64,000 bases of DNA, taken from NCBI RefSeq assembly GCF_900156895.1, contig NZ_FTPD01000034.1, positions 139,994 through 203,993 of the forward strand. The letters run 5' to 3'. Source of the stretch: Mesorhizobium prunaredense (lineage in GTDB: Bacteria; Pseudomonadota; Alphaproteobacteria; Rhizobiales; Rhizobiaceae). The position numbers and the translations under genes are program-made. Under the pieces are notes generated by a model that did not search any database, was not told the origin of the DNA, and saw nothing but the letters and a program-made list of their open reading frames with translations. The stretch's first letter is position 1. Each line of letters opens with the position of its first letter. Positions 51,771 to 61,093 of the stretch are shown here, piece after piece.

Positions 51771-53284
51771 CTATGGCCCTCCGCCCCGGTCATCATCAGT
51801 CCGAGCCGCGCGATCGTGGCGTCGGCGCTGTCCAGCGTGCCGACAATGCGCCCCTCATACATCACCGCAATACGGTCGCAGAGCATCAGCAGCTCTTCGA
51901 GATCTTCGCCGATGACGACGATGCCGCAGCCCCTGGCGCGCATGTCGAGGAACTTTTCGTGGATGAAGCGCGCCGCGCCAATGTCGAGGCCGCGCGTCGG
52001 CTGCGACACGATCAGCACCTTTGGATCGAAGGCGAGCTCGCGCGCCAGCAGCGCCTTTTGCAGATTGCCGCCGGAAAGCGCTCCGGCCCGCGTCATCGGC
52101 CCGGGGCAGCGTATGTCATAGGCCTTGATCTGCGCCTCGGCGAAGGCGCGGATCGCATCTGGCCTGAGCAGGCCGTTGCGGCTGAACGCCGCCGTGCCGA
52201 TGCGCGGCAGCACCATCGAATCCGCCAGCGGCAGATTGGTGACGAGGCCGGTCGTCATGCGGTCTTCCGGGATGCGCCCGAGACCGAGCGCCTGCACCTC
52301 GCGCGACGAGAACCGCGAGACAGCTTTGCCGGCTATCGTCATCCGGCCGGCATCGGGCGCGGTCACGCCGGAGATCACCTCGGCAAGCGCTCGTTGGCCA
52401 TTGCCCGAGACACCGGCAATGCCAAGGATCTCGCCGGCACGCACAGAGATCGACACGTCGCGCAGCGCCATGCCGGAATGGCGCGACGTCGAGATGGCGT
52501 CCAGGGTCAGCACCGCGGCACCCGGTGTCGACGGTCCCCTGGCCGGCGGAACGATCTCGTGGCCGCACATCAGCCGCGCCATCTCCGATGAGGTGGTGCT
52601 GGCAGGTGCGTCGACGCGCCCGGTCACGCGGCCGTGCCGCAGCACCACGCAGCGATGGGTCAACGCCCTGACCTCGTTAAGCTTGTGCGAGATGAAGATG
52701 ATGCCGAGACCCTGGGCCGCCATCGACCGCAGCGCCGAAAACAGCCCGTCGACCTCTGTCGGCGCCAGCACCGCCGTCGGCTCGTCGAGGATCAGCAGCC
52801 TTGCACCGCGAAACAGCGCCTTGACGATTTCGAGCCGTTGCTGCTCGCCGATCGAAAGCGCCGAGACGGGACGATTCGGATCGAGCGTGAGCCCATGCTG
52901 GCGGCCGATCTCCGCCAGTCGCGCCAGCCCGCCGGCGCGGTCGATCCGGCCCGATTTGCCGGGAATGCCGATCAGCAGGTTTTCCAGCACCGAAAGCCGC
53001 GGCGCCAGATGGAAATGCTGGTGCACCATGCCGATACCGGCGGCGAGCGCATCGGCCGAGCTGTTGATCGTCACCGGCCGGCCCTGAACCAGGATCTCGC
53101 CGGCGTCGGGCGCATAGGCGCCGAACAGCACGTTCATCAGCGTCGTCTTGCCGGCGCCATTTTCACCGAGCAGCCCGAGAATCTCGCCTTGTGCGACGCT
53201 AAGATCGACGCCTTCGTTCGCCATGACGGCGCCGAAGCCCTTGGAGATGCCGCGCATTTCGATGAGAGGGGCGGGCGTTGACAA
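51767..53284 (-). CDS. BMP-type ABC transporter ATP-binding protein (two ATPase domains)
   Basis: This 505-residue protein has Walker A GENGAGKTTLMN near residue 38, an LSIGEQQRLEIVKAL signature and LLILDEPTAVLAP in domain 1. In domain 2, IAGVSGNGQRALAEV stands in the Walker A position, with LSGGNLQKALLARELA and VLIVSQPTRGLD. Domain 2 again lacks a canonical Walker A, as is usual for this family. It starts just after a repeat element that separates it from the binding-protein gene. Confidence 0.92.
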   Translation of the reverse strand: MSTPAPLIEMRGISKGFGAVMANEGVDLSVAQGEILGLLGENGAGKTTLMNVLFGAYAPDAGEILVQGRPVTINSSADALAAGIGMVHQHFHLAPRLSVLENLLIGIPGKSGRIDRAGGLARLAEIGRQHGLTLDPNRPVSALSIGEQQRLEIVKALFRGARLLILDEPTAVLAPTEVDGLFSALRSMAAQGLGIIFISHKLNEVRALTHRCVVLRHGRVTGRVDAPASTTSSEMARLMCGHEIVPPARGPSTPGAAVLTLDAISTSRHSGMALRDVSISVRAGEILGIAGVSGNGQRALAEVISGVTAPDAGRMTIAGKAVSRFSSREVQALGLGRIPEDRMTTGLVTNLPLADSMVLPRIGTAAFSRNGLLRPDAIRAFAEAQIKAYDIRCPGPMTRAGALSGGNLQKALLARELAFDPKVLIVSQPTRGLDIGAARFIHEKFLDMRARGCGIVVIGEDLEELLMLCDRIAVMYEGRIVGTLDSADATIARLGLMMTGAEGHS

Positions 53285-53312
53285 GAGTGCTCCTGGTGGG
53301 AAATGGCGCGGA

Positions 53313-53466
53313 TACCCCTCCCCCTTGAGGGGAGGGTGCCGAGCGAAGCGAGGTGGGAGGGGTCACCTCAACTGCCTCGAATTTTAGACCGACAAGGATG
53401 GAGCGCGTCACAGCGGACCCCACCCGGCCCTTCGGGCCACCCTCCCCCTCAAGGGGGAGGGGTAGG
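53313..53466. repeat. Inverted repeat element, CCCTCCCCC family
   Basis: The outer arms ACCCCTCCCCCTTGAGGGG and CCCCTCAAGGGGGAGGGGT are inverted, and inner parts (GTGGGAGGGGTC; CCCACCCGG; CCCTTCGGG) form smaller hairpins. This is a common mosaic element in rhizobia and differs from the TGTCC family. It lies directly after the BMP-type binding-protein gene and before its ATPase gene. Confidence 0.8.
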
Positions 53467-53470
53467 TCGC

Positions 53471-54502
53471 TCAATCCGAAACCGGCGTGTTCTCGTCGAC
53501 GACGACACGGAAATTGCCGTCGAGGATTTCGGCCTTTTTCTTCTCGACCAGCTCCTTGACGTCGGCGGGCAGCGTCTTGTCGAATTTGTGATAGGGCGCC
53601 AGAAAGGAGCCGCCCTTGGCCATGCGCGAGAAATCGCCGTAATCCTGCGCGGTGAAGACGCCGGCCTTGACCAGTTTGATGGCATGCTCGACCGTCGGAT
53701 ACATGTCCCAGACCGGGCCGGTGATCACCGTGTCCGGGCCGAGGTTGGACTGGTCGGACATGTTGGAGATGGCGAGGATCTTCCTCTCGACCGCCGCTTC
53801 GATGACGCCGAAACGTTCGGCATAGATCACGTCGACGCCGGCGTCGATCTGGGCGATAGCCGCTTCCTTGGCCTTTGGCGGGTCGAAGAAAGAGCCGATG
53901 AAAGCGACCTTCCTCTTGATGTCAGGATTGACCTCGCGGGCGCCGGCAAAGAAGGCATTGACCAGCCGGTTCACTTCCGGAATGCCCATCGCCGCGACGG
54001 CGCCGATCATGCCTGATTTCGACATCTTTCCCGCGATCAGGCCGGAGAGATAGGCGGGCTCGTGGATCCAATTGTCGAAGACAGCGAAATTCGGCTCGGC
54101 CGGCCCGGCGCCGGAGCCGAACAGGAAGGCGACCTTCGGAAATTGCTTGGCGGTGCGGCGGGATTCGCGTTCGGCAGCGAACGCGTCGCCCAGCACCAGC
54201 TCATAGCCGCCTTGCGCATATTCGCGCATCACACGGCTGAAATCGGCCGTCTGCACCTTCTCCGACCATTTGTACTCGATGCCGAGTTCCTTTTCGGCCC
54301 TCTGCAGGGCGACATGGATCTGGTGGACCCATGGCTCCTCGGTCGGCGTGGCGAAGATCGCCGCCACCTTGAGCTTCTTGTCCTGCGCCAAGACCTGGCC
54401 CGTCAGCATGGCCGCCGCCAGGCCGAGCGCGCCGAGTTCCAGCAAATCGCGTCGCGAAAGCCCTTCGCGTTTTGATTGGATTTTGCTCTTTCCGTTTTCC
54501 AT
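53471..54502 (-). CDS. BMP-family ABC transporter substrate-binding protein
   Basis: This 343-residue lipoprotein-like or secreted binding protein of the Bmp/PnrA family begins with a Tat-like leader (SRRDLLELGALGLAAAM ... VLAQ). It has the fold segments KVAAIFATPTEEPW and DVIYAERFGVIEAAV. Family members bind nucleosides or related molecules. It heads the BMP importer and lies 166 bp downstream of the FAD oxidase gene on the same strand, so it may belong to the long gamma-glutamylation operon. Confidence 0.9.
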   Translation of the reverse strand: MENGKSKIQSKREGLSRRDLLELGALGLAAAMLTGQVLAQDKKLKVAAIFATPTEEPWVHQIHVALQRAEKELGIEYKWSEKVQTADFSRVMREYAQGGYELVLGDAFAAERESRRTAKQFPKVAFLFGSGAGPAEPNFAVFDNWIHEPAYLSGLIAGKMSKSGMIGAVAAMGIPEVNRLVNAFFAGAREVNPDIKRKVAFIGSFFDPPKAKEAAIAQIDAGVDVIYAERFGVIEAAVERKILAISNMSDQSNLGPDTVITGPVWDMYPTVEHAIKLVKAGVFTAQDYGDFSRMAKGGSFLAPYHKFDKTLPADVKELVEKKKAEILDGNFRVVVDENTPVSD

Positions 54503-54668
54503 TGCATGCCCCTCTGATTGGCGCCATGTCGAGCCGGCTGTTTCTTTGAATTGTTAGGCGAGGGAACTATGGATCGGCGTCCGACCTTTGTCCACATGGT
54601 CAAATTTGTCGGGAAGCTGCAGCCGGCTGCCCTCCGTCGCAAAACCACGGCGGCAGTGGATCGCTTGC

Positions 54669-55958
54669 TCAATGCTTGATGCGATCGCGCATGGCGTACC
54701 AGAGCATGCCGAGCACATAGAGCGGGCCGCGCAGGGCGGTACCGCCGGGAAACGGCATTGGCCTCAGCGTCGAAAACAGATCGAGCCGCGACGCATCGCC
54801 GGTGATCGCCTCGGCAAGCAGCTTTCCCGACAGCGTCGACAGGACCACGCCCTTGCCGGAATAGCCATGCGCAAAATAGACCTCGCCATAGTGGCCGACA
54901 TCCGGCAGGCGCGATGTCGTCACCGAGACCAGCCCACCCCAGGCATGATCGATGCGGCGGCCGCGCAATTGCGGAAAGGTCTTTTCCATATGCGGCCGCA
55001 CGAAGCCGGCAATGTCTGCGGGCGGCGACGGCGTGTAGCGCTCGCCGCCGCCGAACAGCAGGCGGCCGTCCGCCGACAGCCGGTAGTAGTTGACGACGAA
55101 GCGTGTGTCGGAAACGGCGGCATTGCTTGGGATGACGTCGCTGGTGTCGTCCAGCGGCTCGGTGGCGATGATGTAGTTGCCGACCGGCATGATGCGGCTG
55201 TTGACGCGCGGTTCGAGCCCCTGGAGCAGGGCGTCGCCGGCCAGCACGACATGCCTGGCCCGGACCGAGCCCTTGGTCGTGGAAATCCGGATGGATGGTT
55301 CCCGCTCCAGCCGCAGCGCCACCGAATTCTCGTGGATGGTGACGCCTGCCGCTGCCGCGGCGCGGGCAAGACCCAGCGTGTAGTTCAGCGGATGCATATG
55401 GCCGCCGAGCTTCTCGTACATCGCGCCGTGATAGGGCGTGTTCACCATTTCACGCGCCTGCGCCGCCGACAGCATCTCGACGTCATGAAAGTCCATCACG
55501 CTGGCAAGGCACTCGGCCTCTTCCTCGAGATCGCGCAGGTCGGAGCCGTTGACCGCACCGGCCAGATGGCCGGTGAGCCGGAGGTCGCAATCGATGGCAT
55601 GGCGCTCGATCAGGTCGAGCACCAGCCCGCGCGCCTTGAGGGCGAGATCGAAAAGCGCCCGCGCCCGTTCGGGCCCATAAAGCTTGACCAGGCCCCTGGC
55701 GCCCTTGCGCAGGCCGGGGATGATCTGGCCGCCATTGCGCCCCGACGCCCCCCAGCCGATCTTGCCGCCTTCGAGGAGAACCACCTTCAGCCCGCGCTCG
55801 GCGGCATGAAGGGCTGCGGACAGGCCGGTGCAGCCGCCGCCGACCACCACCAGATCGGCGTCGACATCGCCCTGCAGCGCCGGATGATCAGGGGCCGGAT
55901 TGGCTGTTGCAACATAGTAGGATCTGCCGATATCCAGGCCGGAGTTGAAGCCCATCAT
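54669..55958 (-). CDS. FAD-dependent amine oxidoreductase (PuuB-like, DAO family)
   Basis: This 429-residue flavoprotein has the FAD loop LVVVGGGCTGLSAALHAAER, then GWGASGRNGGQIIPGL as in gamma-glutamylputrescine oxidase, and a C-terminal YSGKGVVLSTLSGKLLAEAI. It would oxidise an amine (probably a gamma-glutamylated one) to an aldehyde with H2O2 or quinone as acceptor. Its start overlaps the stop of the glutamine-synthetase-like gene (TGATG), so the pair acts together as in the Puu pathway. Confidence 0.88.
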   Translation of the reverse strand: MMGFNSGLDIGRSYYVATANPAPDHPALQGDVDADLVVVGGGCTGLSAALHAAERGLKVVLLEGGKIGWGASGRNGGQIIPGLRKGARGLVKLYGPERARALFDLALKARGLVLDLIERHAIDCDLRLTGHLAGAVNGSDLRDLEEEAECLASVMDFHDVEMLSAAQAREMVNTPYHGAMYEKLGGHMHPLNYTLGLARAAAAAGVTIHENSVALRLEREPSIRISTTKGSVRARHVVLAGDALLQGLEPRVNSRIMPVGNYIIATEPLDDTSDVIPSNAAVSDTRFVVNYYRLSADGRLLFGGGERYTPSPPADIAGFVRPHMEKTFPQLRGRRIDHAWGGLVSVTTSRLPDVGHYGEVYFAHGYSGKGVVLSTLSGKLLAEAITGDASRLDLFSTLRPMPFPGGTALRGPLYVLGMLWYAMRDRIKH

Positions 55959-57343
55959 CAGACCTTGAGCAACAGGTGGTCGCGTTCCCAGCTGGTGACG
56001 ACGCTCTGGAACAGGTCGAGCTCGACGCTCTTGACGCGCAGATAGGTCTGGACGAAATCCTCGCCGAGCAAGTCCCGAACCGGACTGCAGGCGGCGAAAC
56101 GGTCGAGCGCCTCCTCCATGGTTTTGGGCAGCGTGCTCTTGCTGCGATAGGCGTTGCCCGACGCCTCGGGCGAACGCGACAGCTTTTCCTCGACGCCGAG
56201 ATAGCCGCAGAGCAGCGAGCCGGCCATCGCCAGATAGGGGTTGGCGTCGGCGCCGGGCAGCCGGTTTTCCACCCGCCGCGCGGCCCGCCCGCCGGCCGGC
56301 ACGCGCAGCCCGCAGGAGCGGTTGTCGTGCGACCACTCGATGTTGGCGGGCGCGCTGTGGTTTGGCCGGATACGGCGGAACGAATTTACGTTCGGCGCAA
56401 ACAGCGGCATCACCTCGGGAATGTATTTTTGCAGGCCGCCGATGAAATGCCCGAACATCTCGGTGTCGGCATCGTCACGCCCGGCAAACAGCGTATTCCC
56501 GGCCTCGTCGACGACCGACATGTGGAGATGCATGGAGCTGCCGGCTTGTGCGGCGATCGGCTTGGCCATGAAGGTCGCATGCATGCCACCTTCCTGCGCG
56601 GCCTGGCGCGTCAACCGCTTGAACAGCAGCACCTTGTCGGCCAGCGGCAGCGCCTCGCCATGCAGGAAATTGATCTCGAGCTGCGCCGTGCCCGATTCGT
56701 GGATCAGCGTGTCGAGCGGCAGCCCGGCCGCAGCGGCATAGTCGTAGAGCCGCCGGATCACCGGCTCGAATTCCTCCAGCGCCGCCATGTCATAGGGGTG
56801 CTGCACGCTTTCTGAGCGGCCATTGCGCCCGACCGGCGCGATCAGCGGCCGATCCGGATCGGGATTGGGCGCGGTCAGATAGAATTCGAGCTCCGGCGCC
56901 ACCACTGCCCGCCAGCCGCGCTGGCGATAGAGATCGAGCACGGCGCTCAAGACATGACGCGGCGAGGCCATCCACGGCCGGTCGTCCATATGAAACGCAT
57001 CGGCGAAGACATAGGCTTTTCCCGCTTCGGCGCCCGGCGCAAGGCACAGCGTCGCAACATCCGGCACCATCCGCATGTCGGGGTCCTGATAGCCGAAGCC
57101 CTCGTCGTTGGAACCGGAATAACGGCCGTCGATGCAGACCAGGAAGGCGCTGCTCGGCAGATAGAGCGCGCGGTCTTCGAGCGACTTCAGGAACTTGGCC
57201 GTCGGCAGGGTCTTACCGCGCAAGACGCCGTTCACATCCGGCACCAGGCACTCGACTTCCCTGATCGCCTGCTGCTCCAGCCATCGCTTCGGATCGTCCG
57301 TCGGGGTCATTTGCGGTGCATCGGTTGTCGTGGTGTTGAGCAT
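55958..57343 (-). CDS. Glutamine synthetase-family ligase (gamma-glutamylpolyamine synthetase-like)
   Basis: This 461-residue protein carries glutamine-synthetase core motifs: VPDVNGVLRGKTLPTAKF, ESGTAQLEINFLHGEAL, FMAKPIAAQAGSSMHLHMSV, and NHSAPANIEWSHDNRSCGLR near the C-terminus. This branch joins glutamate to amines (PuuA, IpuC, GlnT type) using ATP. Its partner, the FAD oxidase, follows with an overlap. It sits 4 bp after a glycosyltransferase gene. Confidence 0.88.
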   Translation of the reverse strand: MLNTTTTDAPQMTPTDDPKRWLEQQAIREVECLVPDVNGVLRGKTLPTAKFLKSLEDRALYLPSSAFLVCIDGRYSGSNDEGFGYQDPDMRMVPDVATLCLAPGAEAGKAYVFADAFHMDDRPWMASPRHVLSAVLDLYRQRGWRAVVAPELEFYLTAPNPDPDRPLIAPVGRNGRSESVQHPYDMAALEEFEPVIRRLYDYAAAAGLPLDTLIHESGTAQLEINFLHGEALPLADKVLLFKRLTRQAAQEGGMHATFMAKPIAAQAGSSMHLHMSVVDEAGNTLFAGRDDADTEMFGHFIGGLQKYIPEVMPLFAPNVNSFRRIRPNHSAPANIEWSHDNRSCGLRVPAGGRAARRVENRLPGADANPYLAMAGSLLCGYLGVEEKLSRSPEASGNAYRSKSTLPKTMEEALDRFAACSPVRDLLGEDFVQTYLRVKSVELDLFQSVVTSWERDHLLLKV

Positions 57344-57347
57344 CAGG

Positions 57348-58652
57348 TCACGTCCTTACGAGGGCGAGAATGGCTTCGGCGGCGGCGTCCGTTCCCGGCG
57401 CCCGCGCCATGGTGGCCGCATTCTCCTTGAGACGAAAGCGCATCTCACCGTCGGCCATTAGGCCAAGGATAGCCTGTTCCAGTTCGTCGTCGCTCCAGCC
57501 ATCGCGGCTGAGGTGGCGGCCGACGCCGGTTTCCTCGGCGCGTTGCGCATTGTCGTGCCCGTCCCAGCAATAGGGCATGATCAGCGACGGAACGCCGAAA
57601 CGCAGCGCTTCGCAAAAGCTGTTGTTGCCGCCGTGATGGATGAAGAGATCGGATTTCGCGACAACCGACGGCTGCGGAAACCAGGCGTCGAGATAGACAT
57701 TGTCCGGAACCGCGCGATAGCTGTCGCGCAGACCGCCGACATTGACGATGAAGCGGGCCGGAAGCCGGTCGAACACGGCGAGCATGCGCTCGATCAGGCC
57801 GACATCCATCGCGCCCAGACTGCCGAAGCTGAGATAGACCAGCGGCCCGTCATTGCGTGGAAAGACCGGCACGTCGAACGGCCCTTCCGAACGGACGCAG
57901 CCTTCGAGATAGACGAAGCGGGCCGGGTCGAGCGGCTCGGCGCGCTGCCTGCGCACGATGGCTGGGGTCAGCAGCAGATTGAGATCGGGCGAAGCTTCGA
58001 GAAAAAGCCCCTTCGGCAAGGGTGCAAGACCGGCGTCGGTCCGAAGCCGGTTGAACCGGTCATGAGCCGGAGCGACGGCTGCCAGATAGCGCGCCTCGAA
58101 GGCCGCGCGACTGGGGTCGTCGGCGGCGAGACCGGACAGATAGGGCGGTACATTCGCGTCGGGCAGCTCGGTCTCGGCGCAGGAGACGACGCGCACCCAT
58201 GGGCAACCGGCGGCAGCCAGCCCCGGAAACATGATGACGTTGTCGAGCACCACGGCGTCCGGCTTCAACCGGGTCAGCAATTGGCGCAGCGGCGCCTCGG
58301 CATTGACCGCGGTATCGACGATCGCTTCCCAGGTCGGGGCGACGTAGGTTTCGAGCTGGTCGATCGGGCTCAGCCTGAAATGCGGCAGATGCCGGCGCAC
58401 GAAAGCCTGCCAATAGCTCTGGCGTTCGCTGTCGGTCAGCGGATCGTCGGTCGGCAGCTGGTATTCCTGAAACCCGTAGTCGGCGAACACGCCGGAAAAG
58501 CCGGCGTGACAGATGAACACCGGCCGCGCGCCGCTTGCGCGCAAGGCCTGCGCGATGCCGACGCAATTGAGCGCGGCGCCGAAGCTCGCTTCGGGAAACA
58601 ACGCGATGGTCGGGCTGGCTTTGCGCGTCACTGTTCTCGTGGTCCTCGTCAA
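57348..58652 (-). CDS. GT1-type glycosyltransferase (UGT/MGT fold), copy 1
   Basis: This 434-residue protein has an N-terminal acceptor domain (PTIALFPEASFGAALNCVGI) and the C-terminal donor-site region (LFIHHGGNNSFCEALRFG, MPYCWDGHDNAQRAEE). This is the HxGG ... E..D-type UDP-sugar motif of macrolide/UDP-glycosyltransferases. It lies between the GntR gene and the ligase gene with overlaps on one side (58649-58652), so it belongs to the same operon. A clear paralog starts at 63846. Its acceptor may be the amine or a derivative; this is not known. Confidence 0.88.
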   Translation of the reverse strand: MTRTTRTVTRKASPTIALFPEASFGAALNCVGIAQALRASGARPVFICHAGFSGVFADYGFQEYQLPTDDPLTDSERQSYWQAFVRRHLPHFRLSPIDQLETYVAPTWEAIVDTAVNAEAPLRQLLTRLKPDAVVLDNVIMFPGLAAAGCPWVRVVSCAETELPDANVPPYLSGLAADDPSRAAFEARYLAAVAPAHDRFNRLRTDAGLAPLPKGLFLEASPDLNLLLTPAIVRRQRAEPLDPARFVYLEGCVRSEGPFDVPVFPRNDGPLVYLSFGSLGAMDVGLIERMLAVFDRLPARFIVNVGGLRDSYRAVPDNVYLDAWFPQPSVVAKSDLFIHHGGNNSFCEALRFGVPSLIMPYCWDGHDNAQRAEETGVGRHLSRDGWSDDELEQAILGLMADGEMRFRLKENAATMARAPGTDAAAEAILALVRT

Positions 58653-59587
58653 TCCGGCCGGCTGATCATGCCGAACAATGCGGGGGCGCCGCGACTGGCC
58701 GCCTGCGGTCGCTGGCTGCGGGACATTCGCAGGTGGACGCGAACCAGATCGGCTGCAACCTCATACTGCCGGCTTTCCAACTGGTCGAGTATGGTCAGGT
58801 GCTCGCGCAGCGATTGCTTCAGCCGGAAGACGTTGACGCCGGCATAAGTCCCCGGCAGCCGGCGCAGCCTGAGATGGTCCGACAGCGCGTCGGTGACGAA
58901 GCGGTTGCTGGAGCCGTCGGCGATCATGCCGTGAAAGTCGATGTCCAGCCGCTGGAACTCTCTGATATCGAATGCGGCGTCGGGCAGCGCCAGCAGCGCC
59001 TCCATGCCCTGGCGCAAGACTGCCGCCCGCGTCCCGTCCAGCCGAAAGCCAGGCGCCAGAATGGCGGCGGGTTCCAGCATCAGGCGGAACTCATAGCTTT
59101 CCCCTTGTGCCTCCGGATCGTCAGGCGCTCGCCTGAACAGCCACGACTGTCCCGGTGCGCGATCCAGAAGATTTTCGTCTGTCAGTTTCTTTAGCGCTTT
59201 TAGTACCGTCTTTCGTTCGGCGCCATAGCGCCGCATCAGCGCGCCGATGGTCACCGTCTGATCCAGTCGGCGCGCCGACCGATCGCGCAGGATCATCTCC
59301 GCGAGTTCGTCCTCCTCGGCGCTTGGCAGGTCAGTGGCAAGGGTCGCCTGCTTGGTGAGGTCGACGGCCAACCGATAGCCGGATTCAGCTTCCCAGCGCA
59401 CGACGCCTTTTTCGGTGAGCAGGCGCAGCGCGGCCCGCACCGGGGTCCGCGAGACGTTGCAGAGCGAGGCGATCTGCTGTTCCGGAAGATGGGCGCCGGC
59501 CGCGAAGCCGCGCTGCCGGGCCACATCGAGAATGCGCTGCGCGAGATCAAGATGATTGGTGCGCGGGCGTCTGGCAACGGCTTGCAT
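58649..59587 (-). CDS. GntR-family regulator with two winged-helix units
   Basis: This 312-residue protein has a GntR-type winged helix (EQQIASLCNVSRTPVRAALR LL) and then a second winged-helix-like unit (IGALMRRYGAERKTVLKALK, KLTDENLLDR) before an FCD-type helical ligand domain (EFQRLDIDFHGMIADGSSNR). Two DNA-binding units in a row are unusual for the FadR class. It is first in the minus-strand operon, overlaps the glycosyltransferase start, and is divergent from the polyamine-type importer; an inverted repeat lies in the promoter. Confidence 0.85.
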   Translation of the reverse strand: MQAVARRPRTNHLDLAQRILDVARQRGFAAGAHLPEQQIASLCNVSRTPVRAALRLLTEKGVVRWEAESGYRLAVDLTKQATLATDLPSAEEDELAEMILRDRSARRLDQTVTIGALMRRYGAERKTVLKALKKLTDENLLDRAPGQSWLFRRAPDDPEAQGESYEFRLMLEPAAILAPGFRLDGTRAAVLRQGMEALLALPDAAFDIREFQRLDIDFHGMIADGSSNRFVTDALSDHLRLRRLPGTYAGVNVFRLKQSLREHLTILDQLESRQYEVAADLVRVHLRMSRSQRPQAASRGAPALFGMISRPD

Positions 59588-59683
59588 GGCGTTTCTCGTG
59601 AACGGGCTCGACCGCTGCGGTTTGACCGATTGCCCTTGCGGGCGCGATCGGCTGGATTTCGCGGCGATTTTGACAAATTATGG

Positions 59684-59723
59684 ATTGACGTACTTTTTTC
59701 TGCAATAGTACTGTGACGTCAAT
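59684..59723. promoter_or_regulatory. Inverted repeat ATTGACGT-N24-ACGTCAAT in the divergent promoter
   Basis: Perfect 8-bp arms (59684-59691 and 59716-59723) have centres 32 bp apart, about three helical turns. TTGACG at 59685 could serve as a -35 box for the plus-strand importer. It is the natural operator candidate for the GntR protein, and the spaced arms might fit its two DNA-binding units. Confidence 0.6.
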
Positions 59724-59828
59724 CGGCAACAAAAAAGACCGGGGAACAGGATCGAAGCGGCGGCATGATCGCAAGCGCTGGTCCGACGATTTATTGAATT
59801 CGACGATCAACCAGAATGGGAGTCTGTC

Positions 59829-60893
59829 ATGACCGCCACCACCCTGCGGGGCCGTTCGTTAAAAACTTCCGCGATCGCGCTGGGCCTCGCCTTGGCGCTG
59901 TCGGCGCCGGCGGCCGCCGCCGACCTTGTCATTTCGAACTGGGACGGCTACATGGCGCCGGACGCCATGGCCGCCTTCAAAGCAGCGACCGGCGTTTCCG
60001 GCGAGGTCGTCGTTCACGCCACCAATGAGGAGATCATGGGCAAGCTCGTCGCTTCGGGCGGCAAGGGCTATGACGTGGTCTTCGTTTCCTCGCCCTTCGC
60101 CGAAGTGCTGAACAATCTCGGCCTGATCGAGACGATCGACCACGCCAAGGTGCCCAACCTCGCCAATCTCTATCCTGAGGCGGCCAAGCTGCCGCACGAC
60201 GTCGGCAACAATTTTTCCGTGCCTTACACCTGGGGCACCACTGGCCTCTGCTACCGCTCGGATCTGGTGAAGACGGAGCCGGCCAGCTGGAACGATCTTC
60301 TCGCCCCGTCCGATGCACTCAAAGGCAAGACCACGATGCTGGCAACCGACCGCTGGCTGCTTGCCGCCGGGCAGCTCGCCAAGGGCTATTCGGTCAACGA
60401 GACCGATCCGGCCAAGCTCGCCGAGGTCAAGGACCTGCTGATCTCGGCCAAGAAGACCTTGCTCGCCTATGACGACACCACCTTCTACTCGAAGCTGGTC
60501 TCGGGCGAGGCGCTGATGGTGCAGGCATGGGATGGCTGGTGCAACTATGGCATCGCCGAGAATCCAGAGATTAAGTACGTCATCCCCAAGGAAGGCTCGG
60601 ACCTGTGGGTCGATACTATGGTGGTGATGAAGGCATCGGCCAACAAGGACGCCGCCTTCCAGTTCATCAACTTCATGCTGGACGCCAAGAACCACGCCTG
60701 GGCGGCTCAGAACATCGACTACAAGGTGCCGAACAAGCCGGCTATGGAAAGCCTGCCTGCCGATTTCCTCGCCAAATTCCCAAATATGAGCATGCCTGTG
60801 GCCGAGCTGGTCAAGTTCGAGCAGTTGCGCGACGTCGGCGACGCCCAGCGCGACTATTCGAAGATCGTCAGCGAGATCAAGGCGGCGCAGTAG
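59829..60893 (+). CDS. ABC transporter substrate-binding protein (polyamine type, PotF/PotD-like)
   Basis: This 354-residue periplasmic protein has a signal peptide ending SAPAAA, then DLVISNWDGYMAPDAM, NNFSVPYTWGTTGLCYR and the WDGWCNYGIAENPEI region typical of spermidine/putrescine binding proteins. The ATG at 59829 follows GGGAGTC. It is divergent from the GntR operon and begins the importer that feeds it. An inverted repeat follows directly after its stop. Confidence 0.92.
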   Translation: MTATTLRGRSLKTSAIALGLALALSAPAAAADLVISNWDGYMAPDAMAAFKAATGVSGEVVVHATNEEIMGKLVASGGKGYDVVFVSSPFAEVLNNLGLIETIDHAKVPNLANLYPEAAKLPHDVGNNFSVPYTWGTTGLCYRSDLVKTEPASWNDLLAPSDALKGKTTMLATDRWLLAAGQLAKGYSVNETDPAKLAEVKDLLISAKKTLLAYDDTTFYSKLVSGEALMVQAWDGWCNYGIAENPEIKYVIPKEGSDLWVDTMVVMKASANKDAAFQFINFMLDAKNHAWAAQNIDYKVPNKPAMESLPADFLAKFPNMSMPVAELVKFEQLRDVGDAQRDYSKIVSEIKAAQ

Positions 60894-60927
60894 TTTCGGC
60901 ATCTGGAATCAGGCTTGCGTTCCTTCA

Positions 60928-61085
60928 CGCCCCCCTCTGGCCTGCCGGCCATCTCCCCCTCAAGGGGGGAGATTGGCAGTACCGCCCGCATTCCAACCAT
61001 TCGAGGCGCTGGAGATTGGCCGCAGGCCGTGGTCCTGCCGATCTCCCCCCTTGAGGGGGAGATGGCCGCCAGGCCAGAGGGGGGT
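60928..61085. repeat. Long inverted repeat element, copy D (stem variant)
   Basis: The organisation is as in copies A-C, but both stems are altered together: TGGCC-TGCC-GGCCA replaces TGTCC-TGCC-GGACA, and the other arm reads TGGCC-GCCA-GGCCA. The second hairpin is ATCTCCCCCTCAAGGGGGGAGAT. Base pairing is thus kept despite the change. It lies between the binding-protein and first permease genes of the polyamine-type importer. Confidence 0.85.
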
Positions 61086-61093
61086 ACTCCTCA

